A DNA stretch of 64,000 bases from Vitrella brassicaformis (Eukaryota > Sar > Vitrellaceae). Made by a program: the position numbers and the translations under genes. The stretch lies in contig CDMY01000366.1 in assembly GCA_001179505.1 (NCBI GenBank), positions 189,404 through 253,403 on the forward strand, in the 5' to 3' direction. The notes beneath the pieces were generated by a model, which ran no database searches, had not been told where the DNA came from, and saw only the letters and a program-made list of their open reading frames with translations. Of the stretch, positions 22,594 to 31,883 are shown piece after piece. Numbering within the stretch: the first letter of the stretch is position 1; every line of letters starts with the position of its first letter.

Positions 22594-24230
22594 TCAACTA
22601 TAATACTCCTGTGGCGGCGGCGGCGGCCGCCCAGACGGCGGCCCATAGGCATCATAGCCACCCCTGTGATGATACGGTACCCCCCCTCTGCCTCTCCCAT
22701 ACGGATGGTACCCCCGGCCTCTCTGCGGCCCATAGTAGCCCACACCTTGATACCCGCCTCCCCCACGATGATAATACTGGGGCGGTGGCGGTGGCGGTGG
22801 CACCGGAGGCCCAGGCCCGTAGTCATAGTCATATCCCCGCTGGTCTCGGCTGCCGTCCCAGGGAGGCCTCTCGCCGCCATACCTGCCGTTGGACGGATGT
22901 GCCGCTGCTGCAGCGGGGGTGGGGGTGAGGATCGGCGGCCCACGTGGTGGGGCTGCTTGTGGCAGTGGTGCCGATGGGGCCATGGGGGGCGGGGAGGGCC
23001 TCGTCATCTGGTCACCACCCGAGGGGGCTGGTGGCTCTGCTTGTGGCAGTGGGAGAGGGGGCTCTGCCTGTGGCAGTGCCGCTGGCTCGGGTGGCGGTTG
23101 GTTGAAGAAGGTGGCATGGTCGATTCTCGGCTGGTTGGCGAACTCAGTGTTCTCGAGCAGATCCACTGATGGCTGCGCTGCGAGGGCCGCGCACAGCCGC
23201 AGCGCCAGATCCCTCGGCAGCTCCTGAATGAAGCCCGCACCGGACACAACACAGGTGCAGTCATGGCATGCGATGAGTGTGTCTGTCTATCGTGCGTCGT
23301 GTACCTTACCTGTCCGTCTCGGCTTTTCTTGAGAGGTTTGTCTTCGTTCCACGGGTTCCGGAGGTCACTGACACGCTCGAAGCTCAGCTGGCACTGATGC
23401 AGCCACTGCACGTGAAAGTTGGGCGCCAACCGGGTCGAGAAATCGCCCCAGATGCCTGCACACATAGCCACCCACAGCCACACATACAGTGAGTGATTCG
23501 TCCTTCAACCGTCTCTCTGTTTTCTTCTGTCGGCGTCTGCCGACCAGGGTAGAGCGATGTGTCCGGCAGCGATGCCATCCGCCCAAAGCCCTGGAAGCCC
23601 CCACTCTCGTTGGCCGAGAAGATGAGCACCACGTGGTCGCACTGCCGATAGGCGTCGCAGAAGCGATTGGTGTTGTTGGGCAGCGACGCCCATATCCCAC
23701 GCTGCACAGACGTCAGGATGTTCCTCAAGCTGTGCGACTTGATGATGAAACACCGAAACGTCCCCTCCTCTGGCGGCGGCAGCAGCGGGAGCCTCTCGGG
23801 CGCCTCGGCAGGCGCGGCCGACACCACTGGCGGCCGCACTCGCTGCTCGAACAGAGGCCGTGGGCCGTTTATGAAGGGGACCCTTCCACCACCCCCTCCC
23901 TCCCGGCCGATTCTGCCCCCTCTCCACCCGGGCGGGCCCATGCGGCCGCCATCGCCCCTGCCGTAGCTCATGGGTGGGGCGAGAATGCCCTCGGCGTCGG
24001 CTCCTCGGGCCTCGTTGAGTCGCCCCTGCCTCTGTGTGTAGGCCTCCATCTTCTCCTCGGGATCTTCTGGGATGGCTTCCGGGTTGGCGATGATCATCTT
24101 GAGGAACCAGTAGGGCAGCTTCTCGGGCGCCTGAGACTGGGGGAGCCGGTCGTGCCGCTTCCGGCAAAGAGGGCCGAGCTTGCAGAAGCCATACTTGAAG
24201 GGCACACACTCCTTGCGCTCCTGAGGACCG

Positions 24231-24261
<31 letters not shown>

Positions 24262-24641
24262 CACCACACACACGGGAGTGTCATCCATCCATCGGCTGTT
24301 TGTGTGCCTTCCTTCTTCACAACACAACGCATTCAACGCACCTCCATTTTGATGTGTTGGAAGACGCAGTTTTCATCGTTGCAGGTGCCTGTTTTGAGGA
24401 ATGTGGGGCACTCGGGCATCCTGGAGAGGTCGTACTGGTGTAGGAAGTCGCAGGCATCGCCCTTCATGCACATGCCCTTGAGCCAGTGCTTGCACACGAC
24501 GCTGTGGCGCCCTCTGCCGGTGCTGCTGACGACATAGGCGGATGAGTGTCCCTGCACCTCCAGCTGCCGCTGCCTCTCCTGGTCCTGACGCTCGATGGTC
24601 TCCTCGAAGTCAAACGACAGATCCTGATCTCCGTCACCCAT
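22594..24641 (-). CDS. CPSF30: CPSF30-YTH: polyadenylation factor fused to an m6A-reader domain
   Basis: This is a subunit of the mRNA cleavage and polyadenylation complex that recognises the poly(A) signal, fused to a YTH domain that binds N6-methyladenosine. The start is ATG 24639-24641 and the stop TGA 22594-22596. Three CCCH zinc fingers are visible: C-x7-C-x5-C-x3-H from residue 50, C-x8-C-x4-C-x3-H just after, and C-x7-C-x5-C-x3-H in the next exon (CVPFKYGFCKLGPLCRKRH). The YTH domain begins with FRCFIIKSHSLRNILTSVQR. It continues with GIWASL, VVLIFSANESGGFQGFGRM, then FHVQWLHQCQLSFERV and SRDGQ, and so keeps the cage tryptophans. The C-terminus is Pro/Gly/Arg/Tyr-rich and probably disordered. 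The same architecture occurs in plants and apicomplexans. A 144-bp spacer separates it from SDE2, which runs the other way. Confidence 0.92.
24231..24258. repeat. (AC)n microsatellite in a CPSF30 intron
   Basis: An uninterrupted AC dinucleotide tract inside the intron between the second and third zinc-finger exons. Confidence 0.8.
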
Positions 24642-24785
24642 CACGAGGGACTCACCTCACCGACGGGCGGATCAATCGTACGGCGGCAAGAGGGGACACA
24701 GATCAACTCGAAGGTATCTCGAAAATGACGGAATTGTTGGGCGCCAACCACCCTCTCCCTCCGTAAGTTTCACGTTTGCCCTGTG
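24642..24785. promoter_or_regulatory. Shared divergent promoter of CPSF30-YTH and SDE2
   Basis: The start codons of two divergent RNA-processing genes are 144 bp apart, so this interval must hold both promoters. I see no TATA-like element. Confidence 0.5.
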
Positions 24786-26054
24786 ATGGCGATGCCATCC
24801 ACGCGAATGAGTGAGATGACTGGGTGTGCGGTAGGCAACTGCCTTGTTGACTTGCCAGATTCGTATGGCACTCGCTGTTTTCAATACCCTCTACACACAC
24901 CCCTGCCATCATCCTTCTTCGCCGACACCGTCGAGCGCCTCTACGGCATCCCTGTCGAGTCGCAGCGCCTGGTCATCAACGGCCTGGAGCTCTCGAGCCA
25001 CCCCTTCATCCAGCCGTCCCTCATCGACCAAGGATGCTCGTTGAAGGTGCTGTTGCGTCTGGTGGGCGGCAAGGGGGGATTCGGGTCGCTGCTGCGGGGC
25101 CAGAAGGGTCGTCAGAAGAAGACCACCAACTTCGACGCCTGCCGTGACCTCTCCGGCCGCCGCATCCGCCACGCACAGGCGGTGAAGCGCATCAAGGACT
25201 GGCTGGAGAAGAAGAAACAGGACGACGATCTCGTCAAGGCGCTGGGTGGGGGGGAAGCGGCCGTGACCAAGCAGCCGCACCAGCCGCAGCAGCAGCAGGC
25301 AGCTCCTGCTGTCGGTCTGGACGGCACGTACATCAAGGCTTTGAAGCAGCGTGCGGGGACGATGAAGGACATCGTGCGGGAGGGGCTGACTGAGGAAAGG
25401 AAGCGCACCGCCGAGCTGGCCAAGAAGCGGCCGCAGCCGTCGGGCAACATCAAGCGCCTGTGGTTCGAAGATCCATCACTCATCGACGACGAGGATGCCG
25501 AACAAGACCAGGACACCAAGGAGGAGGAGAAGGCAAAGCCGGCGTCGTCGTCTCTCTCGCCGCCCAAGAAGATGCCACCCACCGCCTTCAAGGCGCCTCC
25601 GCCCGTCCCCGCCCGCTCCGCTCCCCCCACCCCCTCTGTCCCCTCCAAGACCCCCGACACGCCCATCGACAGACCCCCGAGCGTGAACAACGCTGGCACG
25701 TCTGAGTCGCCGCTGCCGGCCATCGACCAGCTGAAGCTGACATCTTCTCCCTCCCCCACACCCACACCCGCACCCGATGAGAGAGAGGGCATGGAGATCG
25801 ACGAGAGGAAGAAGGAAGAGGATGCCAGGTGGGAGAGGGAGGCGGCGGCCATCGACGTGTCGGCTGCGAGCGGGGCGTGGGAGTCGGCTGAGGGGCTGCT
25901 GGAGGTGTACCATGCGGATGTGATCAAGCACAAGCTCAAGCAGCTGGGGCTCAAGTGTGGCGGCACGCCGCTGGCGCGGGCGCAGCGGCTGTTTTTGCTC
26001 AAGACCACACCGATCGACCAGCTGCCCAAGAAACTCATGGCCAAGAAGACCTAA
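24786..26054 (+). CDS. SDE2: SDE2 homologue (ubiquitin-fold precursor, splicing and genome maintenance)
   Basis: SDE2 is made as a ubiquitin-fold precursor. It is cleaved after a Gly-Gly, and the Lys-starting product joins the spliceosome and supports intron-specific splicing and genome stability. This single-exon frame starts at ATG 24786; later in-frame ATGs at 24792, 24807 and 24816 are alternatives. Residues up to about 95 form the ubiquitin-like part, ending in the processing motif GGKGGFGSLLRGQ at about 94-106. The signature TTNFDACRDLSGRRIRH follows, with a charged helix after it. The middle is Gln-, Pro- and acid-rich and disordered. The C-terminus (HKLKQLGLKCGGTPLARAQR then LFLLKT) matches the SAP-like domain of the family. 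The lack of introns is unusual beside its intron-rich neighbours. Confidence 0.92.
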   Translation: MAMPSTRMSEMTGCAVGNCLVDLPDSYGTRCFQYPLHTPLPSSFFADTVERLYGIPVESQRLVINGLELSSHPFIQPSLIDQGCSLKVLLRLVGGKGGFGSLLRGQKGRQKKTTNFDACRDLSGRRIRHAQAVKRIKDWLEKKKQDDDLVKALGGGEAAVTKQPHQPQQQQAAPAVGLDGTYIKALKQRAGTMKDIVREGLTEERKRTAELAKKRPQPSGNIKRLWFEDPSLIDDEDAEQDQDTKEEEKAKPASSSLSPPKKMPPTAFKAPPPVPARSAPPTPSVPSKTPDTPIDRPPSVNNAGTSESPLPAIDQLKLTSSPSPTPTPAPDEREGMEIDERKKEEDARWEREAAAIDVSAASGAWESAEGLLEVYHADVIKHKLKQLGLKCGGTPLARAQRLFLLKTTPIDQLPKKLMAKKT

Positions 26055-27126
26055 CAACATGGCAAGATGGCAAGATGGGATGGGATGCACGTAGCGTAGC
26101 GAGCGGCGAAGGGGGGAGGGGCGGTGTAGCTTGCGTGAGAAAGAGGGGCGGGTTGTGGTCGTTGTTGGTGCGCTGCGGTGATGGTTGTTGCGAGCCCTAT
26201 TGGTGCTGGTTTGGATTGCCGTGTTTGCCGATTTCATGCGAACGTTTGTGTGACCAGATTGTGCATCGTGGGTGTGTTCGGTCGGCTGAGATCGATTACA
26301 CACGCGGTGCACGAGTCGGGCGAAGACAGACGTTCGCTTGGAGGCGGGCGGAAGACGATGCGTGTTGGATGTTTGCCAGACTGGCCATGCGTGACAGGCG
26401 TGTGTGTCAATTCTTGAAGGACTGTCTGTTGCCATGGTCCGGTCCTCTTTCAGTTACTTACTTGCACACGCCAGGTAGGGGCATGCATCGCATCGTTCAT
26501 TGTTCATTGTGTGGCCCGTAACTGTCCATGGGGCGTCACTCGAGCACCCATGGTCATCAGAAAGCCGCCCGTGTCAGTTTGGCTGTCCTGTCGATGGACA
26601 TTAGCCAGCCGCCTCCCATCACACAGAGAGGTGGGGGAGGGCCGCCAGACAGCCGAGGTCGATAGAATCAGCTGAGTGGTGCGGTGCGGTGCGGTGCACG
26701 GGTGGGAGGCATGTGTTAAGAAACACGCGCGGACTGACTGAGAAATGTGTCCTCCCTCATGCATCGGATGCATCCATGGCAGGCCACCCACAGCCACCGC
26801 CATAGTACACACTTCCACACCAACGCACGGATCGGATGCCATGCCGCACACAAAACATAATACATAAAACACACACATATACTACACACAGGCATGGCGG
26901 ATACGGGAGAGAAACGTCCTCGATGCCTGGCATGGCCGCCCCGCCCCGCACACGCACACATAACATAGACACACACGTACACACGCACTACACGTGTCTG
27001 TCTGTCTACGACAGAAAAAGACGGCTTGGCTTGGCTTGCTCGCCGCTGGGCCAGGAGATGTGAGAAAGACAAATGAGCCATGCACAACACACGCATAGCA
27101 CATTGGTGGTCTGTCTGTCTGCCTGC
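26055..27126. other. Intergenic, no gene
   Basis: This convergent spacer lies between SDE2 (+) and P5C dehydrogenase (-). It has a GCGGT-type repeat near 26680-26700 and CA-rich tracts near 26840-26990, and no supported coding frame. Confidence 0.5.
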
Positions 27127-29670
27127 CTAAGTGGGTGGTGGTGTCGTCCATCCCTCAGGGATGGGCCCATGGTCAAACACCACCTCCCTGTGGCAGGTCC
27201 ACGTCTGCAGGATGGCCTCGGGCGTGCCGATACCTGCTGCCATGGGGTCGCCAGCCGGACCAAACCTGCACACACGAACCGAGCGAGGCACACAGACAGA
27301 GAGACAGCGACACGAAGTGAGCACAAAACAAAACGAAGGAAGCAAGACAGACAGACATGGGAGCCGACCAGTGGTTTTGTGGCGCGCCGGTGGTTCTGGC
27401 CCTCAGCCCTGCGTATGTGGTGCCGTTGACGGTGCTGCCCAGGATCTTCTGAAGGAACAACATGTCACTCGACACCACGGCTGCCGTCAAGTGGTGAGAC
27501 ATCCTGCACACACACACACACACACACAAACACACAAACACACACACACAGACACACACATATACCCAACACACCAGTCGCCTCCTCCTCAGAGATGCAT
27601 TCGTTGGCACAGTCGCTCTGTACTGTACCATTCGCACATCTCGATAAGCTTGCCTTCCTCTCCGTCTTGCCACTCAGTGACCACCTGCACCGGCCCGAAC
27701 AGCTCCCTCGTGCAGGTGGGGAAGAAGTTGGGCTGCAGCAGCGTGTCCAAAGGCACCAGCACTGCAGAAGGCTCCACGGCACCATACTGCTCCGGGATCT
27801 TGTGGTCCTCCAAAGGACGGCCGCCAAACAGCAGGCGGGCACCGGGGAGACTCGACAAGGCCTGCACCGCACCCGTGGAGGATTTGCGGTTGTGGTGGCT
27901 GCGGTGCGTGTGTGGGTGGGTGGTGACGTGAGTCACCAACCTCGATGTGGTCCATGATGTCTTTGGTGGTGTGGGAGAGCACTGGCGACAACGTCAGCTC
28001 AGCCAGGCTGCACACACGAAGCGAAAGGACACACACGTATCGTATGGATGATGGATGGAGTGCCTTGCGTTGCCTTGCATTGTGTGGTCAGACATTTGTG
28101 TCTGGCCCGGCTGGTTGACCTTCTTCTCTTGGCGAGTGCGGCGACCTTGTCGTAGAGGCCAGCACTCACCCAGTTCTTGTGCGCGGCCACCAGCGACTGC
28201 GCAGAACACTTCTGGCCTGAATTGAATGAAACACGCAATCAGTGAAAAAGAAAGAAACCGTCTGTCGAGTCGATCGCGTTGCTTGTGTCGTGGCCGTGTT
28301 GTGTTGTGTGGTGCGGTGGGGATGGCGGTAGGTACCGCACGTACCCGACATGGCGTATGCGTCCTGGTCGCACTGCCAGGCCACGTACTCGGGGTCACTC
28401 ACATCGGGACCCAATATCTTCCTGACAGACAGACAGACAGACACAGCAGCCAGGCAGCCCACCACACACACACACACCGATACACATGCAGACACCATAG
28501 ATAGGGACGGACGGTGGCATGGCCTTGTGTCGCGATGGATGCCATATGTACCAGTCGAAGCCAGAGTCCTCTGTCTTCATGCGACCCTTGGTGAGCTTGC
28601 TGAGCTTCTCAGAGGTCTCGGACGAGCCTGTGAACTGCACCATGCGCACGGCAGCACGGCTGACCAGATCACTCATCACCGGACCCCTGAGACACACACA
28701 CACACACACACACACAGACATGCAGAGAGAGAGAGAGAGAGAACGATATGCCTCTCTGCGCACACACATGCAGGATTCTCTTATCATGCCTGTCTGTGTG
28801 TATGAGGGTATGGTTATCTGTACCTGCAGCTGATGAAGTCGATTTCGTCCTTGGGGAGTCCGCAGAAGTGCATGAACCGGATGAACTGCTCGACGGGCAT
28901 CCCCATGGTGCTCTCCGTCTTGACCACCGGCTTGTTGCCCACCATCGCCGCGCCCAACATCTACACACACACACGCACACAATGGTCCGTTGTCGCTGAT
29001 GTGGACCAAAGTACTTATCCCTCCCACCCACAAACACACCTGCATGCCGCAGATCTCTAGAGGGAAGTTGAAGGGGGAGATGACGGCCACGGGGCCGTAC
29101 GGCCACCTGTACCCTTGCGACTGCTGCCCGAGATGGTCCCCCGCCACGGTGAAGCCACGACACAGGAAACGTACCTGCACACATACAATACATGTACACA
29201 CACCAATGTCAGTCAGTCAACGGGCAACAAACCACGATAGACCCCGGCTGGCTACCATTGATGTGATACGGCCTGCTCCTCTCCCTCCCTCCCTCCCTAT
29301 CAATCATTCACTAGTTCCTTAGTTACCGAGTCGCCGCTGAAGTTCTCCAGGAAGGTGCGGATGATGGTCATCTCGCCCTTGCACTGCACACACACACACA
29401 CACACAGACACACACACAGGGATGGGATGCCCCTTCCCTGCCTTGACTCGTCCCCCGTCCCGTGTGTGTTTCAAGGTTGCCTGTGCGTATGACTTGGGCA
29501 TGACCCTCTGGATGCACTTGACGAAGAAGTCGAGCACCTCGGGGTCGTGCAGGTGCTCGGCAGCCTTCTGGAACACACGGCCGTACATCAGATACCTGAA
29601 TGAATGGGCAATGTGCAAAGTGCATAGACGCGAAGCCACCTGACGTGTGTGTGTGTGCTCTGTGTGTGTG

Positions 29671-29712
<42 letters not shown>

Positions 29713-30159
29713 CTCTCCGGGCTTTTGAGTGGGTTGTGTCGGCCGCTCTTGGGCACCTTCTTCAGACTCGATACAAACGGACCCAACTCATCGCTCTGAG
29801 TCACACACGAATCACACACCCATCCAAAGACAGCCCATCCATTCACTCACACAGCCGTGGCACATCCATCCATCCATTTGTCCATTGCTCTCATGCCTAG
29901 TACCTACCGTCGTTTTCGGTGCCTTGATGAATGGTTCGCCATTGAGTGGGTCCACCACGCTATAGGTCTCCTTGGACTTGCGCCATTCGCCCTCGACAAG
30001 GTTCTCGATGTGGTGGACTTCGCTGGCACTCAGCGACACGGGATCTACGGTGGCGAACTGGCTGACTGTGCTGAACAGACGGCAGGGGACGGAGCGCCAA
30101 GCCGATGGATGGACCGAGGCATGCCGCAAAAGGCTGGGACGCAGTGCTGACGTCAGCAT
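27127..30159 (-). CDS. ALDH12: Delta-1-pyrroline-5-carboxylate dehydrogenase, plant-type ALDH12
   Basis: This enzyme oxidises P5C / glutamate semialdehyde to glutamate with NAD+, the second step of proline breakdown in mitochondria. The start is ATG 30157-30159 and the stop TAG 27127-27129, across about 13 exons. The N-terminus (MLTSALRPSLLRHASVHPSA and on) is basic and serine-rich, as mitochondrial presequences are. Hallmarks in order are GDHLGQQSQGYRWPYGPVAV, ISPFNFPLEI, VQFTGSSETSEKL, EDSGFDWKILGPDV, YVAWQCDQDAYAMSGQKCSA with the catalytic Cys in GQKCS, CTRELFGPVQVVTEW, VNGTTYAGLRARTTGAPQNH and FGPAGDPMAAGIGTPEAI. These match the plant ALDH12 branch rather than animal/fungal ALDH4. Introns carry CA and GACA repeats. 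Confidence 0.93.
28692..28716. repeat. (AC)n microsatellite in a P5C dehydrogenase intron
   Basis: An AC tract followed by a GA tract within an intron. Confidence 0.75.
29645..29711. repeat. (TG)n compound microsatellite in a P5C dehydrogenase intron
   Basis: TG tracts broken by CTC, ending in a short CG alternation, within the intron after the second exon. It shows how intron length in this genome is filled by dinucleotide repeats. Confidence 0.75.
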
Positions 30160-30201
30160 AGCGGCTGCCTCCTCGTCACTCTTCCGCTCGACCTTTTCTA
30201 G

Positions 30202-30233
30202 GGTTTCAAACCTTCAGGGTATTAAACCCTGAA
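30202..30233. promoter_or_regulatory. Paired palindromes just upstream of P5C dehydrogenase
   Basis: Positions 30202-30212 form the palindrome GGTTT-C-AAACC. Directly next to it, arms at 30213-30220 and 30226-30233 (TTCAGGGT / ACCCTGAA) flank five bases, and the element contains TATTAAA. They lie 43-74 bp upstream of the start codon at 30159. A similar GGGTTT-G-AAACCC palindrome lies between the next divergent pair. These are plausible transcription-factor sites; that is inference. Confidence 0.45.
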
Positions 30234-30927
30234 CTTGCGCGCGCGCGAGCCTCGCGAGCGGCGAGTTGGGCAGACGATGCAATGCATCGTCGGGGGGAGC
30301 TAGGTCATGCAGGCAGGCAGGCTGCTCACATACATACATACATACATACATACATACGTACAGACAGACACACGAACAGCCACACTCACGGACAGACACA
30401 CCCGGACAGACAGACGTTTCTACTCGTCCGTGAGAGACAGGAAGGGATACGTTAAATGAAGGGTGTGTCTCGCTTTTTCCCTGTGCCATTCATCTGTTTC
30501 TGACTGACTCTGTCTCTGTCGGTCGGTCAATCTATCGGCAACATGTATGCATGCCACACCGACAACGCCCCCTCCCTCTGTCTACTCTGCCGGCGATGTG
30601 CGATCGTTCTCACCCAGCGCATCGTCATCGTCATCATCCTCACTATGGCCAGCCTCGTCCCGTACCCACAGCGTGCACTCACTCATCAAGATCGTCACCA
30701 TGGCCAGCCTAGCACTCATCAAGAGAGGGAGAGAGGAGAGAGATACGGAAAAACTGTGTGCGTGTATGTACAGACGACAGACGGACAGACAGACAGACAG
30801 ACCGAACCTTTCGCATCAATGCAGCGAGGCAAAAGCAAGCACTGAAGTGTAGACGGTGATGTGTCGCGCGGGGCAGCACACAGGCCAGTGGGCTACTGAT
30901 TCGCCGCTCCCGCGCTCTGTCTGCCGC
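30234..30927. other. Intergenic, simple repeats
   Basis: This spacer includes a CATA tract at about 30329-30360 and a GACA tract near 30782-30802. A 100-codon frame at 30543-30845 is weak: its composition follows the repeats and it has no recognisable domain. Confidence 0.5.
30329..30360. repeat. (CATA)n microsatellite
   Basis: A tetramer tract upstream of P5C dehydrogenase, flanked by a short AGGC run. Confidence 0.75.
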
Positions 30928-31723
30928 TCATGTGGCCACCTCTGCCGGGTCGAGAACTCGGATCTTCAAGCCCCAGTGGTCGGCAAACTCTTTGATGACA
31001 CAGCGGTACTCTTCGGGCAGGCTGGGGTGGACGGCCACCTCAAGGCCGAAAACCGGGTAGCCATGTATGGCTGTGCACACACATCGCACACAAACAGCCA
31101 AGTGGCACTCGTCAATTCGCTCCAACTAACTGCTTTTTCTCATACGTACGTTCCTTGAGGACGGTGTACATGTTGGTGTAGAAGGTGTGGATGTCCGTCC
31201 CGGGCGTGGTGCTGCACTTGCTGAATGCGTTCCAGAAGCGCTGCACAGTGTCCCGGTCGTCCTGCCGAGGGCCACCGTTGAGCTGGAGCTCCTTGCAGAC
31301 GTATGCCAGCTTACCCGCGACGGTCTCCGGCGCCAACATAGTGGGCTGGCGAATGAGTCTGGCGTCGTGTAACGCCTTGATGAGGAGCTTCTCGAAGACT
31401 GTGCGGGGGTTGAGAAGCCCTTCCGCCATCATCAGGCGCTTCTCGTAGTCGAGCAACAGCTTGTCCTTGTCTGCAATCCGCTTGTCCTTCTCCTGAATGA
31501 GCATGTCCTTGCCCGCAAGCAGCTTTTCCAGCATGTCCTCCTTCGCGGCAAGCCGCCTATCCTTCTCCGCCAGCAGCTCCTTAAGCAGCTGATCCTTGGG
31601 CGGCATGCCCGTCGTCTTGGCCGCGTGGAGGCGTGTGCTGGGGTTGGGAGGGGTGCGTAGGGGGACGATGAAGGCGGCGGAGAGGGTGAGGGACAAGAGC
31701 GCGACTGTCACGCAGAGCCACAT
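30928..31723 (-). CDS. Plastid-type leader with KD-rich coiled coil, unknown function
   Basis: This two-exon gene starts at ATG 31721-31723. Exon 1 ends near 31151, and exon 2 (from about 31072) joins in frame as LKE-PIHGYPVFG and stops at 30928. The leader has a hydrophobic signal core (CVTVALLSLTLSAAF) with Ala-Ala-Phe at residues 16-18. A proline-, serine- and arginine-bearing stretch follows, so a complex-plastid address is likely. Residues about 45-95 are a repetitive coiled coil built on EKD/KDK units (LAEKDRRLAAKEDMLEKLLA, IQEKDKRIADKDKLLLDYEK). A globular C-terminal part ends in VHPSLPEEYRCVIKEFADHW. No family is recognised. The start is 160 bp from that of the divergent LRR gene. Confidence 0.75.
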
Positions 31724-31883
31724 CGCGGTGGATCTCAGCTAGGCGTAAGATAATTCATGACGTGTCCGTTCGGTGAAGTGAAGCATCCGACAGGGTTTGA
31801 AACCCGGAAACCTTGCGAGCCAAGGTGGAGGGGAGAATCCGGTTTACTTGTTGGTGCGTTGGCGCCCACCCGACACTGTCGCC
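31724..31883. promoter_or_regulatory. Divergent promoter with a perfect palindrome
   Basis: This 160-bp interval separates two divergent start codons. At 31793-31805 it contains the perfect 13-base palindrome GGGTTT-G-AAACCC, 70 bp from one start and 79 bp from the other. It shares a core with the palindrome upstream of P5C dehydrogenase. Confidence 0.5.

Noticed and set aside
25112-26435. Long minus-strand frames opposite SDE2 (310 and 319 codons)
   Set aside because: SDE2 has clear domain signatures on the plus strand; these are antisense shadows with Ser- or Arg-rich noise.
30543-30852. Two overlapping 100-codon plus-strand frames
   Set aside because: Composition follows GACA/GAGA repeats, there is no domain, and a local near-repeat of ATGGCCAGCCT explains the apparent structure.
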